Source: Holosporales bacterium (GTDB taxonomy: Bacteria; Pseudomonadota; Alphaproteobacteria; BNTO01). From it: 11,216 nucleotides of DNA. Positions 1-6,255 of the stretch are shown here, in pieces. The notes beneath the pieces were generated by a model. That model did no database searches. It was not told the origin of the DNA and saw only the letters and a program-made list of their open reading frames with translations. Within the stretch, counting starts at the first letter, position 1; each line of letters begins with the position of its first letter. The DNA is taken from positions 1-11,216 of the forward strand of contig JAISCJ010000019.1 in NCBI GenBank assembly GCA_031265645.1, in the 5' to 3' direction. A program made the translations under genes and the position numbers.

Positions 1-50
1 CTTCAGCTTCTCATCTGTTTGTGTCATATGGTCATCCCAGCCCTATTTAG

Positions 51-79
51 TTGAGCCACAAGCCCCCTTAGTCTATATT
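51..79 (+). promoter_or_regulatory. sigma70-type promoter for tgt
   Basis: A -35 box TTGAGC (51-56) and a -10 box TATATT (74-79) are separated by exactly 17 nt. Each box matches its consensus at four or five positions. Transcription would begin near 86, about 20 nt before the first possible tgt start codon. The call rests on sequence match only. Confidence 0.5.
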
Positions 80-106
80 GTTGAAAAGACGCAAGCACGC
101 CGAAGT

Positions 107-1342
107 ATGCCGTCAAACGCGCTAACACAGTTATTCTTATTTTCCCCTATGCGAGCCGATCCGCACCTTAATTCTGGCACAAATTCAAGGGCCCGTCTTG
201 GCTGCATCCGCACGCCGCATGGAGAAATTCAGACGCCCGCATTCATTTTTTGCGCAACAAATGGCGCAATAAAAGCCGTAACAGCAGAAGACATGCGCCT
301 GGAGAACACACAAATAATATTGTCCAACACGTTTCACTTGATGTCGTTTTCGCCGCAAATAAAAAAGCTTGGAGGCTTGGCTAGCATGTCTGGCTGGAGG
401 GGGCCCACGCTGACAGATTCAGGGGGCTATCAAGTTTTCAGCATGGGGCACGGCTCTGTTGCAGAAGAAATCAAAGGAAACCGAAGATTTCCAGGCAAAA
501 GTTCAAATGTCAAAATCACGGAAGATGGAGTTGTCTTTAAGTCATGCGTTAGCGGGGAATCATTATTTTTGTCCCCAGAGAGGTCCATAGAAATCCAAAA
601 GGAAATTGGCGCAGACCTAATTGTGGCGTTCGATGAGTGCACACCATATCATGTGGATCGCTCCTACACAGAGATGTCGATGCACCGCAGCCACAGGTGG
701 GAAAAACGCAGCCTCATTCGCTTTGGCGAGCTTGAGGCGCAAGAGCCAGAATCCACGTACCCACAAGCAATTTACGGAATAGTACAGGGAGGGGTATACG
801 AAGATCTGCGGAAAGAAAGCTGTGACTTCGTGAATAATGAGCTGTTTTTCGGACAAGCTGTTGGAGGTTCACTGGGCGCCTCTACGCAGCAAATGAGAGA
901 TGTAATAAACATCACCATGCAAAATTTACGAACAGACCGCCCAACGCACTTGCTGGGAATTGGACGGGTCAACGACATCTTTGACGGAGTCGAGCTCGGA
1001 ATCGACACGTTTGATTGCGTGCATCCAACGCGAATAGCGCGCCATGGAGGAGCTCTGGTAAAATGTGGGGATCCTAAAAGCGAAACACGAGAGCATATTA
1101 ATCTAAAAAACAGCGCATACATGGACGACGAATCTCCAATCGAAGCAGATTGTCCCTGTCAAACCTGCCAGAGATACAGTCGAGGCTACATTCACCACCT
1201 GATCAAAAAGCGTGAAATTCTATCACATTTACTAATTGCTAGACACAATGTACGCTTTATGAACAATTTAATGGAAGACATACGCCATGGGATTGCAACG
1301 GCAACATTGCCAGTAGTAAGACATAAGTGGCTAGGAAGTTAA
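107..1342 (+). CDS. tgt: tRNA-guanine(34) transglycosylase (queuine-type)
   Basis: The enzyme exchanges guanine 34 in tRNAs with GUN anticodons for a 7-deazaguanine base, giving queuosine-modified tRNA in the cytoplasm. In the 411-residue reading the catalytic and substrate residues are visible: TDSGGYQ with Asp104, FDEC with Asp176, IVQGG with Gln228, and GIDTFDCVHPTR with the expected nucleophile Asp303. The zinc site is Cys349, Cys351, Cys354 and His380, with spacing as in the family. Two features depart from the usual preQ1-type bacterial enzyme: an insertion GHGSVAEEIKG after the DSGGYQVFSM motif (residues 114-124), and AVGGSLG (251-257) where GGLAVGE is usual. I recall both from chlamydial Tgt. 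The start is uncertain. ATG 107 lies 21 nt from the inferred transcription start, ATG 149 gives a more family-like N-terminus, and neither has a good Shine-Dalgarno. No queuosine biosynthesis gene is nearby. Confidence 0.95.
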   Translation: MPSNALTQLFLFSPMRADPHLNSGTNSRARLGCIRTPHGEIQTPAFIFCATNGAIKAVTAEDMRLENTQIILSNTFHLMSFSPQIKKLGGLASMSGWRGPTLTDSGGYQVFSMGHGSVAEEIKGNRRFPGKSSNVKITEDGVVFKSCVSGESLFLSPERSIEIQKEIGADLIVAFDECTPYHVDRSYTEMSMHRSHRWEKRSLIRFGELEAQEPESTYPQAIYGIVQGGVYEDLRKESCDFVNNELFFGQAVGGSLGASTQQMRDVINITMQNLRTDRPTHLLGIGRVNDIFDGVELGIDTFDCVHPTRIARHGGALVKCGDPKSETREHINLKNSAYMDDESPIEADCPCQTCQRYSRGYIHHLIKKREILSHLLIARHNVRFMNNLMEDIRHGIATATLPVVRHKWLGS

Positions 1343-1362
1343 TAAGTGGCTGGAAAACTAAT
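1325..1362 (+). repeat. imperfect 19-bp tandem duplication at tgt stop
   Basis: Two adjacent 19-nt units (1325-1343 and 1344-1362), both beginning AAGTGGCT and ending TAAT, cover the tgt stop codon. They agree at about 15 of 19 positions. This looks like a small old slippage duplication that extended the end of tgt. Confidence 0.45.
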
Positions 1363-1400
1363 TGAAACGGTTGTTTTTTAGGATTAGGCAAGGATTAAAA

Positions 1401-1733
1401 ATGGTAAATATTTCCATAACAACAGCAGCATTGGACAAAATAAACGAAGTCATGCAAGAAAGACAACCGCCTCCAATTGGGATCCGCATCTTCGTTTACA
1501 ATGATGGACACGGAATAGCCCACAGCATGAGCTTTACAGATGACGTAAGCATGACTGATGAAGTTTTTGACATTGGTGGAATCACCTTCATTACAGACGC
1601 GAATTCTTCTGCATTTTTAAATAATATCGTGCTTGATTTTGTTACAATTGAAGCAAGCAGTGGATTCGTCTTCCAAGACCAGTGCTCTACGCGAAGCTGC
1701 TTAACGTGCAAAGGGTCGTGCCGCCGCAATTAA
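1401..1733 (+). CDS. IscA/HesB-family protein with atypical cysteines
   Basis: This 110-residue protein has the A-type iron-sulfur carrier fold: ITTAALDKINEVM at the start, then a strand GIRIFVYNDG, and the ending VTIEASSGFVFQ that normally precedes the Cys-Gly-Cys tail. The family binds iron or an Fe-S cluster through three cysteines. Here the first is missing; the GGCSG region reads DGHGIAH, so His37 or His41 sits near its position. The tail carries four cysteines, Cys95, Cys100, Cys103 and Cys107 (C-x4-C-x2-C-x3-C), the only ones in the protein. ATG 1401 is chosen because AAGGA at 1390-1394 is well placed and homologous sequence begins there; a TTG at 1362 in frame is less likely. It follows tgt by 58 nt on the same strand and may share its transcript. 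No isc or suf gene is in the window, so its role in cluster assembly is inferred only from the fold. Confidence 0.75.
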   Translation: MVNISITTAALDKINEVMQERQPPPIGIRIFVYNDGHGIAHSMSFTDDVSMTDEVFDIGGITFITDANSSAFLNNIVLDFVTIEASSGFVFQDQCSTRSCLTCKGSCRRN

Positions 1734-1743
1734 GGCCCGGAAG

Positions 1744-1805
1744 GTGTTTTTTTTTTAAACTCCCGTTAGCCAGAAAAACACTAATAAAAGGTTAATATTA
1801 ACCTT
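1744..1805. terminator. palindromes in convergent intergenic region, possible terminator
   Basis: Two inverted repeats lie between the convergent iscA-like and lolA genes. GTGTTTTT (1744-1751) can pair with AAAAACAC (1774-1781), and the pairing includes part of a run of ten T at 1747-1756. AAGGTTAATATTAACCTT (1788-1805) is a perfect 18-nt palindrome with no loop. Their position suggests transcription termination for one or both strands. A protein-binding site is an alternative for the 18-mer. Confidence 0.35.
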
Positions 1806-1814
1806 ACAAGAGTA

Positions 1815-1847
1815 GGCGGCCGCAGTAATGCGTGTTGTCTACTCTCG
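1815..1847 (+). repeat. 33-nt copy of group II intron 3' terminus
   Basis: This 33-nt stretch matches the reverse complement of 9031-9063 at 32 of 33 positions (difference at 1836). At the other copy it is the domain VI/3' end following an intron domain V. On the plus strand it folds as a hairpin with CGC/GCG closing an AGTAAT loop. Outward from there it continues with many G-U pairs and flanking AGAGTAG/CTACTCT (1811-1846), which suggests the plus strand is the RNA strand. No domain V lies upstream here. The stop codon of lolA (1839-1841) lies inside it. Confidence 0.7.
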
Positions 1848-2546
1848 AAAGCTTAATAATTCCGGTGGAATCGGAGCATTGCTGTTTGCAACAATAGAGC
1901 CTTCCAAAAAAGCTATGCTCGTTATCGTTCCGTGAGAATCTTTTATGCTCCAACCTGAAAAAGTTTTGACGTTTTTGTTGGGATACAACGTGAATAACAG
2001 CACAACTTCAGAATTCCGCCCCATGTCTAGAGTGACGTAGGCTTGGTTTGAACTGGAATCGCAATGCACAGACTTTAACATGCGCATTAGTTCGACACGA
2101 TTTTCTGAAAACAGTTTAATAAAGGGCACGGACGATGCGCGATAGTTTGATGTTTTATGACGCGCTACGTCTGTCATTTGAACGATTCCGTTGCGAACCA
2201 AGATTTTTTGATTGGGAAGGTTTATGGATATAAAGACCCCATTCAATTGCCCGTGTGATTTATTGTCTGAATCGTTTGTTTTTGCATCATTTGAGCGGTC
2301 CGGATTTGGTCGTTGCATATAAAACTTTCCCGTTATGGGAGACGTTGATTGCCCTTTCCGGACAATAACTTGCACAAACGTCCCTTCCAGCATAAACAAG
2401 CCGTTTAGGTAATTTTCGATCTTTTTTCGCAATGCGACTTGGTCGATATCCGAACGCTCGCCTGGCGCTGCATTATTCTGCAACGCCAAGGGCGAGGCGT
2501 AGACTTCGCATAACAGAGCAAGCGCTAGCACTGCATGTTTAGTCAT
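1839..2546 (-). CDS. lolA: LolA-family outer membrane lipoprotein carrier
   Basis: LolA is the periplasmic chaperone that carries lipoproteins from the LolCDE transporter to the outer membrane. The 235-residue product begins with a signal peptide (MTKHAVLALALLCEVYAS, likely cut after Ala17). The family pattern follows: an N-terminal helix ending LNGLFMLEGTFVQV, then GKFYMQRP. A hydrophilic insertion of about 20 residues rich in Asn, Asp and Ser comes after the MQRP motif, where LolA normally continues directly. The ATG overlaps the end of pepA by 8 nt (ATGACTAA), and AGGA lies 7 nt upstream, so the two are probably translationally coupled. The last codons and the TAG stop fall inside a repeated intron-derived sequence, so the native C-terminus may have been replaced. 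The family is moderately divergent, and the call depends mainly on the N-terminal half. Confidence 0.7.
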   Translation of the reverse strand: MTKHAVLALALLCEVYASPLALQNNAAPGERSDIDQVALRKKIENYLNGLFMLEGTFVQVIVRKGQSTSPITGKFYMQRPNPDRSNDAKTNDSDNKSHGQLNGVFISINLPNQKILVRNGIVQMTDVARHKTSNYRASSVPFIKLFSENRVELMRMLKSVHCDSSSNQAYVTLDMGRNSEVVLLFTLYPNKNVKTFSGWSIKDSHGTITSIAFLEGSIVANSNAPIPPELLSFRE

Positions 2547-4032
2547 CCCTGTTTCCTGCGTCTTTATGCGTCAAGTTCTTTAGGAATGCATACATAAGCC
2601 GCACTCCAAACCCCGTGAAGCCAACTCCAGTTAGAGGACGATCTTTGCTATCGTACGTCACAGCAGCAATGTCGAGGTGTGCCCATGGGGTTTTTTGCAG
2701 CAAAAATCGGTTTAAAAAGTGAGCGGCAGTAATACTACCTGCGCCACGCCCAGATCCAACGTTTTTGACATCTGCAATGTTAGAATCGATATCTTTGTCG
2801 AAAGAAGGATCAAGTGGTAGACGCCAAAGCCTTTCTTTTACTGTTTCTCCGGCAGCGATTAGCTTTTTACTGAGGGTGTTATCATTCGAGAATAGCCCAG
2901 CAAACTCTTGACCTAGCGCGACTTTTATTGCGCCAGTCAACGTGGCAAAATCAATGATGTACTGGGGAGAAAACTCGTTTTCAACATAATACAGCAAATC
3001 GGCTAGAACGAGGCGTCCTTCGGCATCAGTATTTTGGACTTCAATAGTCAACCCTGACATGGAAACAACAATATCAGATGGGCGCTGAGCTGATCCTGAT
3101 GGCATGTTTTCAACAAGTCCGATGATTCCAATTAAGTTAAGAGGAATTTCAATTTGCGCCGCAAGCTGCATTGTACTAAGGACGATGGCCGCTCCAGTCA
3201 TGTCTTCCTTCATTTCGTGCATGCCAGAAGATGGCTTGATAGATATTCCTCCAGAGTCAAAGGTAACCCCTTTCCCAACTAACGCGATCGGAGCATCGTT
3301 TTTATCACCTCCGTTCCAATGGCACACCGCAACATAAGGCGCGCGGACGCTGCCTTGAGCCACGCCCAGTAATGCGTTCATTCCAAGTTTTGCGATGGCT
3401 TTCTCATCCAAAATATCGACTTTTACACCAAATTTTTTTAAATTTTTGGCTTCATTGGCCAACATCTCAGGATCTAATACATTTGGCGCTTCAGACGCCA
3501 AATATCGTACGTAAGCCACTGCGTCTACGACAGCACGAGTGTCTTTATACGCCTTCATTGTTAAATCTTGATTACTAGAAATGAAATAAACTTTTTTCAC
3601 TTTTATTTTATCTGGATCATTTTTTTTGTATTTATCAAATGAAAAACTGCGTATACCAAAGCCTGCTGCAATGCATGCTACTGTACCAGGACTAAAGTTA
3701 TACGAAAAATCTATTAAAACTTCTTCCTCTGCCATTGTTGCGGCCACAGTAAATATTCGAGCACCAAGTTCATATGCATCGGCTTCAGAAAATTCTGTTT
3801 TGGTTAAATCTGCGACCTGAACCATAACATGTGTTCCGTTCATTTCGCACCAGAACGGTTGAAATACCACATTTTTTTTTGGAAAGCGTTCATGCAATTT
3901 CTGAGTTTTTTCTATTAAAAAACCAAGTTCTTCAGGCGTCCCCTTAAATGAATTTGAGCGCAGCACGCCGTTCTCCGCACCAACAATGATTCCAGAAACT
4001 TTGTGTGGTGGCGCCCCAAAAATTATTTCCAT
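2539..4032 (-). CDS. pepA: leucyl aminopeptidase (M17 family)
   Basis: This is a cytosolic two-metal aminopeptidase that removes N-terminal residues, often leucine, from peptides. The 497-residue protein has the usual length (Escherichia coli PepA has 503). The signature NTDAEGRL is at 335-341. Metal and catalytic residues are all present: Lys254, Asp259, Lys266, Asp277, Asp336, Glu338 and Arg340, each offset by exactly 16 from the E. coli numbering. The variable N-terminal domain covers about residues 1-160 and the catalytic domain the rest. I chose ATG 4032, with GGAAAG about 10 nt upstream, over an in-frame TTG at 4047. A promoter ends 35 nt upstream of this start. It forms a two-gene operon with lolA, a pairing with no obvious shared function. 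Nothing in the sequence suggests loss of activity. Confidence 0.97.
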   Translation of the reverse strand: MEIIFGAPPHKVSGIIVGAENGVLRSNSFKGTPEELGFLIEKTQKLHERFPKKNVVFQPFWCEMNGTHVMVQVADLTKTEFSEADAYELGARIFTVAATMAEEEVLIDFSYNFSPGTVACIAAGFGIRSFSFDKYKKNDPDKIKVKKVYFISSNQDLTMKAYKDTRAVVDAVAYVRYLASEAPNVLDPEMLANEAKNLKKFGVKVDILDEKAIAKLGMNALLGVAQGSVRAPYVAVCHWNGGDKNDAPIALVGKGVTFDSGGISIKPSSGMHEMKEDMTGAAIVLSTMQLAAQIEIPLNLIGIIGLVENMPSGSAQRPSDIVVSMSGLTIEVQNTDAEGRLVLADLLYYVENEFSPQYIIDFATLTGAIKVALGQEFAGLFSNDNTLSKKLIAAGETVKERLWRLPLDPSFDKDIDSNIADVKNVGSGRGAGSITAAHFLNRFLLQKTPWAHLDIAAVTYDSKDRPLTGVGFTGFGVRLMYAFLKNLTHKDAGNRDD

Positions 4033-4067
4033 GATGTAACTTTCCAAAAGAAAAACATAACGAGCTC

Positions 4068-4096
4068 ATTATAAGAAAACCTATTTTTTTCGTCCA
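4068..4096 (-). promoter_or_regulatory. promoter of the pepA-lolA operon
   Basis: On the minus strand a perfect TATAAT (4068-4073) is preceded by 17 nt and TGGACG (4091-4096), four of six to the -35 consensus. Transcription would begin near 4061, about 29 nt before ATG 4032. This supports pepA-lolA being transcribed separately from the DUF4167 gene upstream. Confidence 0.6.
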
Positions 4097-4120
4097 TAGT
4101 CTGAAATCAGGACAAGTTTG

Positions 4121-4134
4121 AAACGAAATCGTTT
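4121..4134. repeat. short palindrome after the DUF4167 gene
   Basis: AAACGAAATCGTTT has 6-nt arms around two A residues, starting just past the stop of the DUF4167 gene in its direction of transcription. It may be a weak terminator stem. The nearest minus-strand T-rich tract is not directly adjacent, so this is tentative. Confidence 0.25.
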
Positions 4135-4138
4135 TAAG

Positions 4139-4798
4139 CTAATTTGTTTCAACTGTAGGCGATGCACGTTTCCTTACAATACGTCTTTTTCTCACGATTA
4201 AATTTGAACCAATGTCCTGAGAAACATCAGTCGCACCTCTTTCCTCTTCTGTTGTAGGAGTATCTTGATGAGACCTCCTAGGAGCAAAAGAGTTTCTTTT
4301 TGTCGTCCTACCTGCTGTTCCTTTTTGAACAGGCCCTTCAGAATTCAAATTATTAGGGCTATATTTTTCTTTTTTGACAGCGTTATCGACAGGAAACGCG
4401 AACGATCCATCCGAAATATCCTCGTCTCTAGGATTTTGCGCATCTACGCGTTGAGACAAGCTGCCGTCGTCATCAAACCATCCGCCTTCACTTTCGTGCT
4501 CATTCTCTACAGGGCTTGTTCTCTGACTTTGCACACGCGGCTCATCACGACCCATTGCGTATTTAGCTTCTCGGGCCTCAATTCCGTTTATCTGTCGAAT
4601 GTAATGCTCTGCATTCTGAAAACATCGCTCTGCCTCTGTATAATCTTCCTGAGCGAGAGCTTCTTTTCCGAGGTTTACTAAACGATTAACCGAAGATTGT
4701 GCTCGCTGCTTTAACTGATTTGCATTCTGAGGCGCAAATTTCTGCACAGGCTTTCCTCTGCTGTGCGTATAGTTGCCGTTCGCTCCATTGTACCTCAT
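4139..4798 (-). CDS. DUF4167 domain protein
   Basis: The N-terminal third matches the DUF4167 pattern found in alphaproteobacteria: a basic, Asn/Gly-rich start followed by a helical stretch (about residues 28-75) with EALAQEDYTEAERCFQNAEHYIRQI. This resembles a single TPR-like helical pair. The remaining 140 residues are low-complexity, acidic first (DEDISDGSF), then strongly basic at the end (VRKRRIVRKRAS), and are probably disordered. The function of the family is not known; the basic ends would suit nucleic-acid or ribosome contact, but that is a guess. ATG 4798 is preferred to ATG 4807 because AAGGA lies 8 nt before it and relatives start with MR. In many alphaproteobacteria the gene follows prmC, which is not the case here. 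Confidence 0.8.
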   Translation of the reverse strand: MRYNGANGNYTHSRGKPVQKFAPQNANQLKQRAQSSVNRLVNLGKEALAQEDYTEAERCFQNAEHYIRQINGIEAREAKYAMGRDEPRVQSQRTSPVENEHESEGGWFDDDGSLSQRVDAQNPRDEDISDGSFAFPVDNAVKKEKYSPNNLNSEGPVQKGTAGRTTKRNSFAPRRSHQDTPTTEEERGATDVSQDIGSNLIVRKRRIVRKRASPTVETN

Positions 4799-4807
4799 GT
4801 TATTCAT

Positions 4808-5054
4808 CCTTATAAAAATACTTACATCAGCATATTTAATTCGATGCGAAGTATTAGAATTTATTCCCGACTAAATTCACGGCCAGCAAAGATAGCGACC
4901 GTCAAATTAGACATGGACATTTGTGCTCGCTTAATTCTGTCAAACCTTGCATGCCCCCCCTGCCCCGCGCCTAGGCCATCCATACACCTAAGCGCGAAAC
5001 CATTCAGTGGCAGGCCACTCTTTAATTCTGTGCAATCCATTTACTTAGCTTCTG
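4808..5054. other. intergenic region, no gene recognised
   Basis: This stretch of about 250 nt lies between the solute-binding gene and the DUF4167 gene. Minus-strand TTGACA (4938-4943) and TTGACG (4900-4905) could be -35 boxes for the DUF4167 gene, but neither has a convincing -10 box at 16-18 nt. I see no open frame with family likeness. Confidence 0.4.
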
Positions 5055-5813
5055 CTAGTTAGCCGCAGCTGAAAAATGCTCATTCTTCAACTTATCAATC
5101 TGCTCTTTCTTGGTTTCCATAGCGGATATAATTAACTGAGCATAGTGAGATCCCTTTGGCACTGCTATGCCAAGCTCTAGCGGCTCGATCATTTCTAGCG
5201 GGACTAAAGTAAAACCAGAGTGCGTTGCAACAAAATGTTTCGCCGAATCTGCGTCCATAACAAACGCATTCCACATTCCAGAGCGAAGATTTGATGGAAT
5301 ATCGTCGGGCTTTTGTAGATCTACGCTGATAACAAAGACGTTGGGGATTTCAATCCAAGCTGATTTGACTAATCCCTCAAGCATTGAACCTTGACAAACT
5401 GCGATTTTTTTCCCACTGAGATTTTTGGAGTCTTTTAGGTCTTCGGAACTTCCAAACGCGACCATAGCAAAACCACCCTTGTGGTATGGGACAAAATCTA
5501 CCTGACCCTTTCTATCTCCCGTAATTGATATTCCCCCAATCGCAATATCTGCACGTCCTGAAGAGACTATGTCTAATAAATTTTTGAGAGGTTCACATTT
5601 TACCTTTATTTCGCGCCCCATAGCTTCCGCCAATATGCGGACTAGGCTGAGATCAAAACCAACTAATTCCCCATCTTTCTCGTAGGAGAAAGGAGCATTT
5701 GTTCCAGTGGTAACAACTGTCAGCGGCGGCTCTTTTCTTCCGCAGCCTGAAAAAAAGAGGAACACAGCACTGAATAACGCCGCAAACAAAGAGCGGAACG
5801 AAAATCTAATCAT
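5055..5813 (-). CDS. ABC transporter solute-binding lipoprotein, amino-acid type
   Basis: This is a periplasmic binding protein of the SBP_bac_3 type, which usually delivers polar amino acids to an ABC importer. The 252-residue product starts with a lipoprotein signal: basic MIRFSFR, a hydrophobic core of about 14 residues, and a lipobox ending FSGC with Cys24 as lipid anchor. Family features follow: NAPFSYEKDGELVGFDLSLV, where ligand contacts are expected, ADIAIGGISITGDRKGQVDFVPYH and the inter-lobe segment GKKIAVCQGSMLEG. The start was set by the promoter: its -35 box covers the first codon of the longest reading (5876), while ATG 5813 sits about 27 nt after the inferred transcription start. 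No permease or ATPase gene is adjacent, so it is an orphan here, and the ligand cannot be named. Residues after about 230 end quickly, but the length is normal for the family. Confidence 0.88.
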   Translation of the reverse strand: MIRFSFRSLFAALFSAVFLFFSGCGRKEPPLTVVTTGTNAPFSYEKDGELVGFDLSLVRILAEAMGREIKVKCEPLKNLLDIVSSGRADIAIGGISITGDRKGQVDFVPYHKGGFAMVAFGSSEDLKDSKNLSGKKIAVCQGSMLEGLVKSAWIEIPNVFVISVDLQKPDDIPSNLRSGMWNAFVMDADSAKHFVATHSGFTLVPLEMIEPLELGIAVPKGSHYAQLIISAMETKKEQIDKLKNEHFSAAAN

Positions 5814-5846
5814 AAAAAGTCGCCTAAGAAGCATGTCACTATAGGA

Positions 5847-5876
5847 ATGATACACGACTAATCTAAGTATTGTCAA
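5847..5876 (-). promoter_or_regulatory. promoter of the solute-binding lipoprotein gene
   Basis: On the minus strand there is a perfect TTGACA (5871-5876), an 18-nt spacer and TATCAT (5847-5852, five of six). The predicted transcription start near 5840 rules out the upstream in-frame start codon at 5876 and makes ATG 5813 the natural start. Confidence 0.7.
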
Positions 5877-6174
5877 ATCGGTAAAACGCGATTATATATC
5901 CGAATACTTCAAAGCAGGGCCGATACGCCTTCCGTTTCCTGAATTCTCTAAAGCGCACAGCATGAGCCACGTATAGCAATTATTGCATCAGCCGTCAACG
6001 AGTTAGAAATCGAATTTAAGTGAAAAAAACTAGATCAAGAATTGGTCTAAAAGAAAAGAATTGTGGCATAAATGCACGGGCCTACGCATGAGATTTTGAA
6101 AAAAGCTTATTTTGCGCTATAAAGCGGGTAATGTTTTTGGTTATTTTGTAGAATTTGCCATGAAATTGATGAAT
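5877..6174. other. intergenic region, 3' exon side of intron 1
   Basis: About 300 nt without a recognisable gene. It holds the 3' exon of the group II intron (minus strand, beginning ATTCATC at 6174) and a small CGCT/AGCG hairpin near 6115-6126. If the intron is removed, the flanks join to give a 31-codon minus-strand frame starting at ATG 8081 and ending TCTACAAAATAA. It resembles nothing I know. Confidence 0.4.
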
Positions 6175-6213
6175 GTCGGGCAGGCCAAAGGAGTTTCACC
6201 TATAGCCCCCACA
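6175..6213 (-). ncRNA. group II intron 1 domain VI and 3' splice site
   Basis: After a TGT linker the minus strand reads GGGGGC, a stem with a TGAA terminal loop, then GGCCTGCCCGAC to the 3' end. GGG/CCC and GGC/GCC pair around the expected branch bulge. In the usual CCTAYYCGAY pattern the bulged nucleotide seven from the end is A; here it is G. The assignment of the last base to 6175 follows that pattern. Confidence 0.65.
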
Positions 6214-6247
6214 GATCCGTACGTGATAGTCTCCCATCATACGGCTC
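6214..6247 (-). ncRNA. group II intron 1 domain V
   Basis: The 34-nt minus-strand hairpin begins GAGCCGTATG, has a GAGA (GNRA) tetraloop and ends CACGTACGGATC. It matches the canonical domain V length, two-nucleotide bulge and arms. The AGC triad is at nucleotides 2-4. Nucleotide 32, normally U opposite triad G3, is A, so that wobble pair is lost. Confidence 0.88.
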
Positions 6248-6255
6248 TTGTTCCC

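Noticed and set aside
3104..3820. Plus-strand open frames inside pepA
   Set aside because: They are antisense shadows of a well-conserved catalytic domain.
4763..5062. Plus-strand frame of 99 codons between the DUF4167 and solute-binding genes
   Set aside because: It overlaps the start of the DUF4167 gene in antisense, and its composition is unlike a folded protein.
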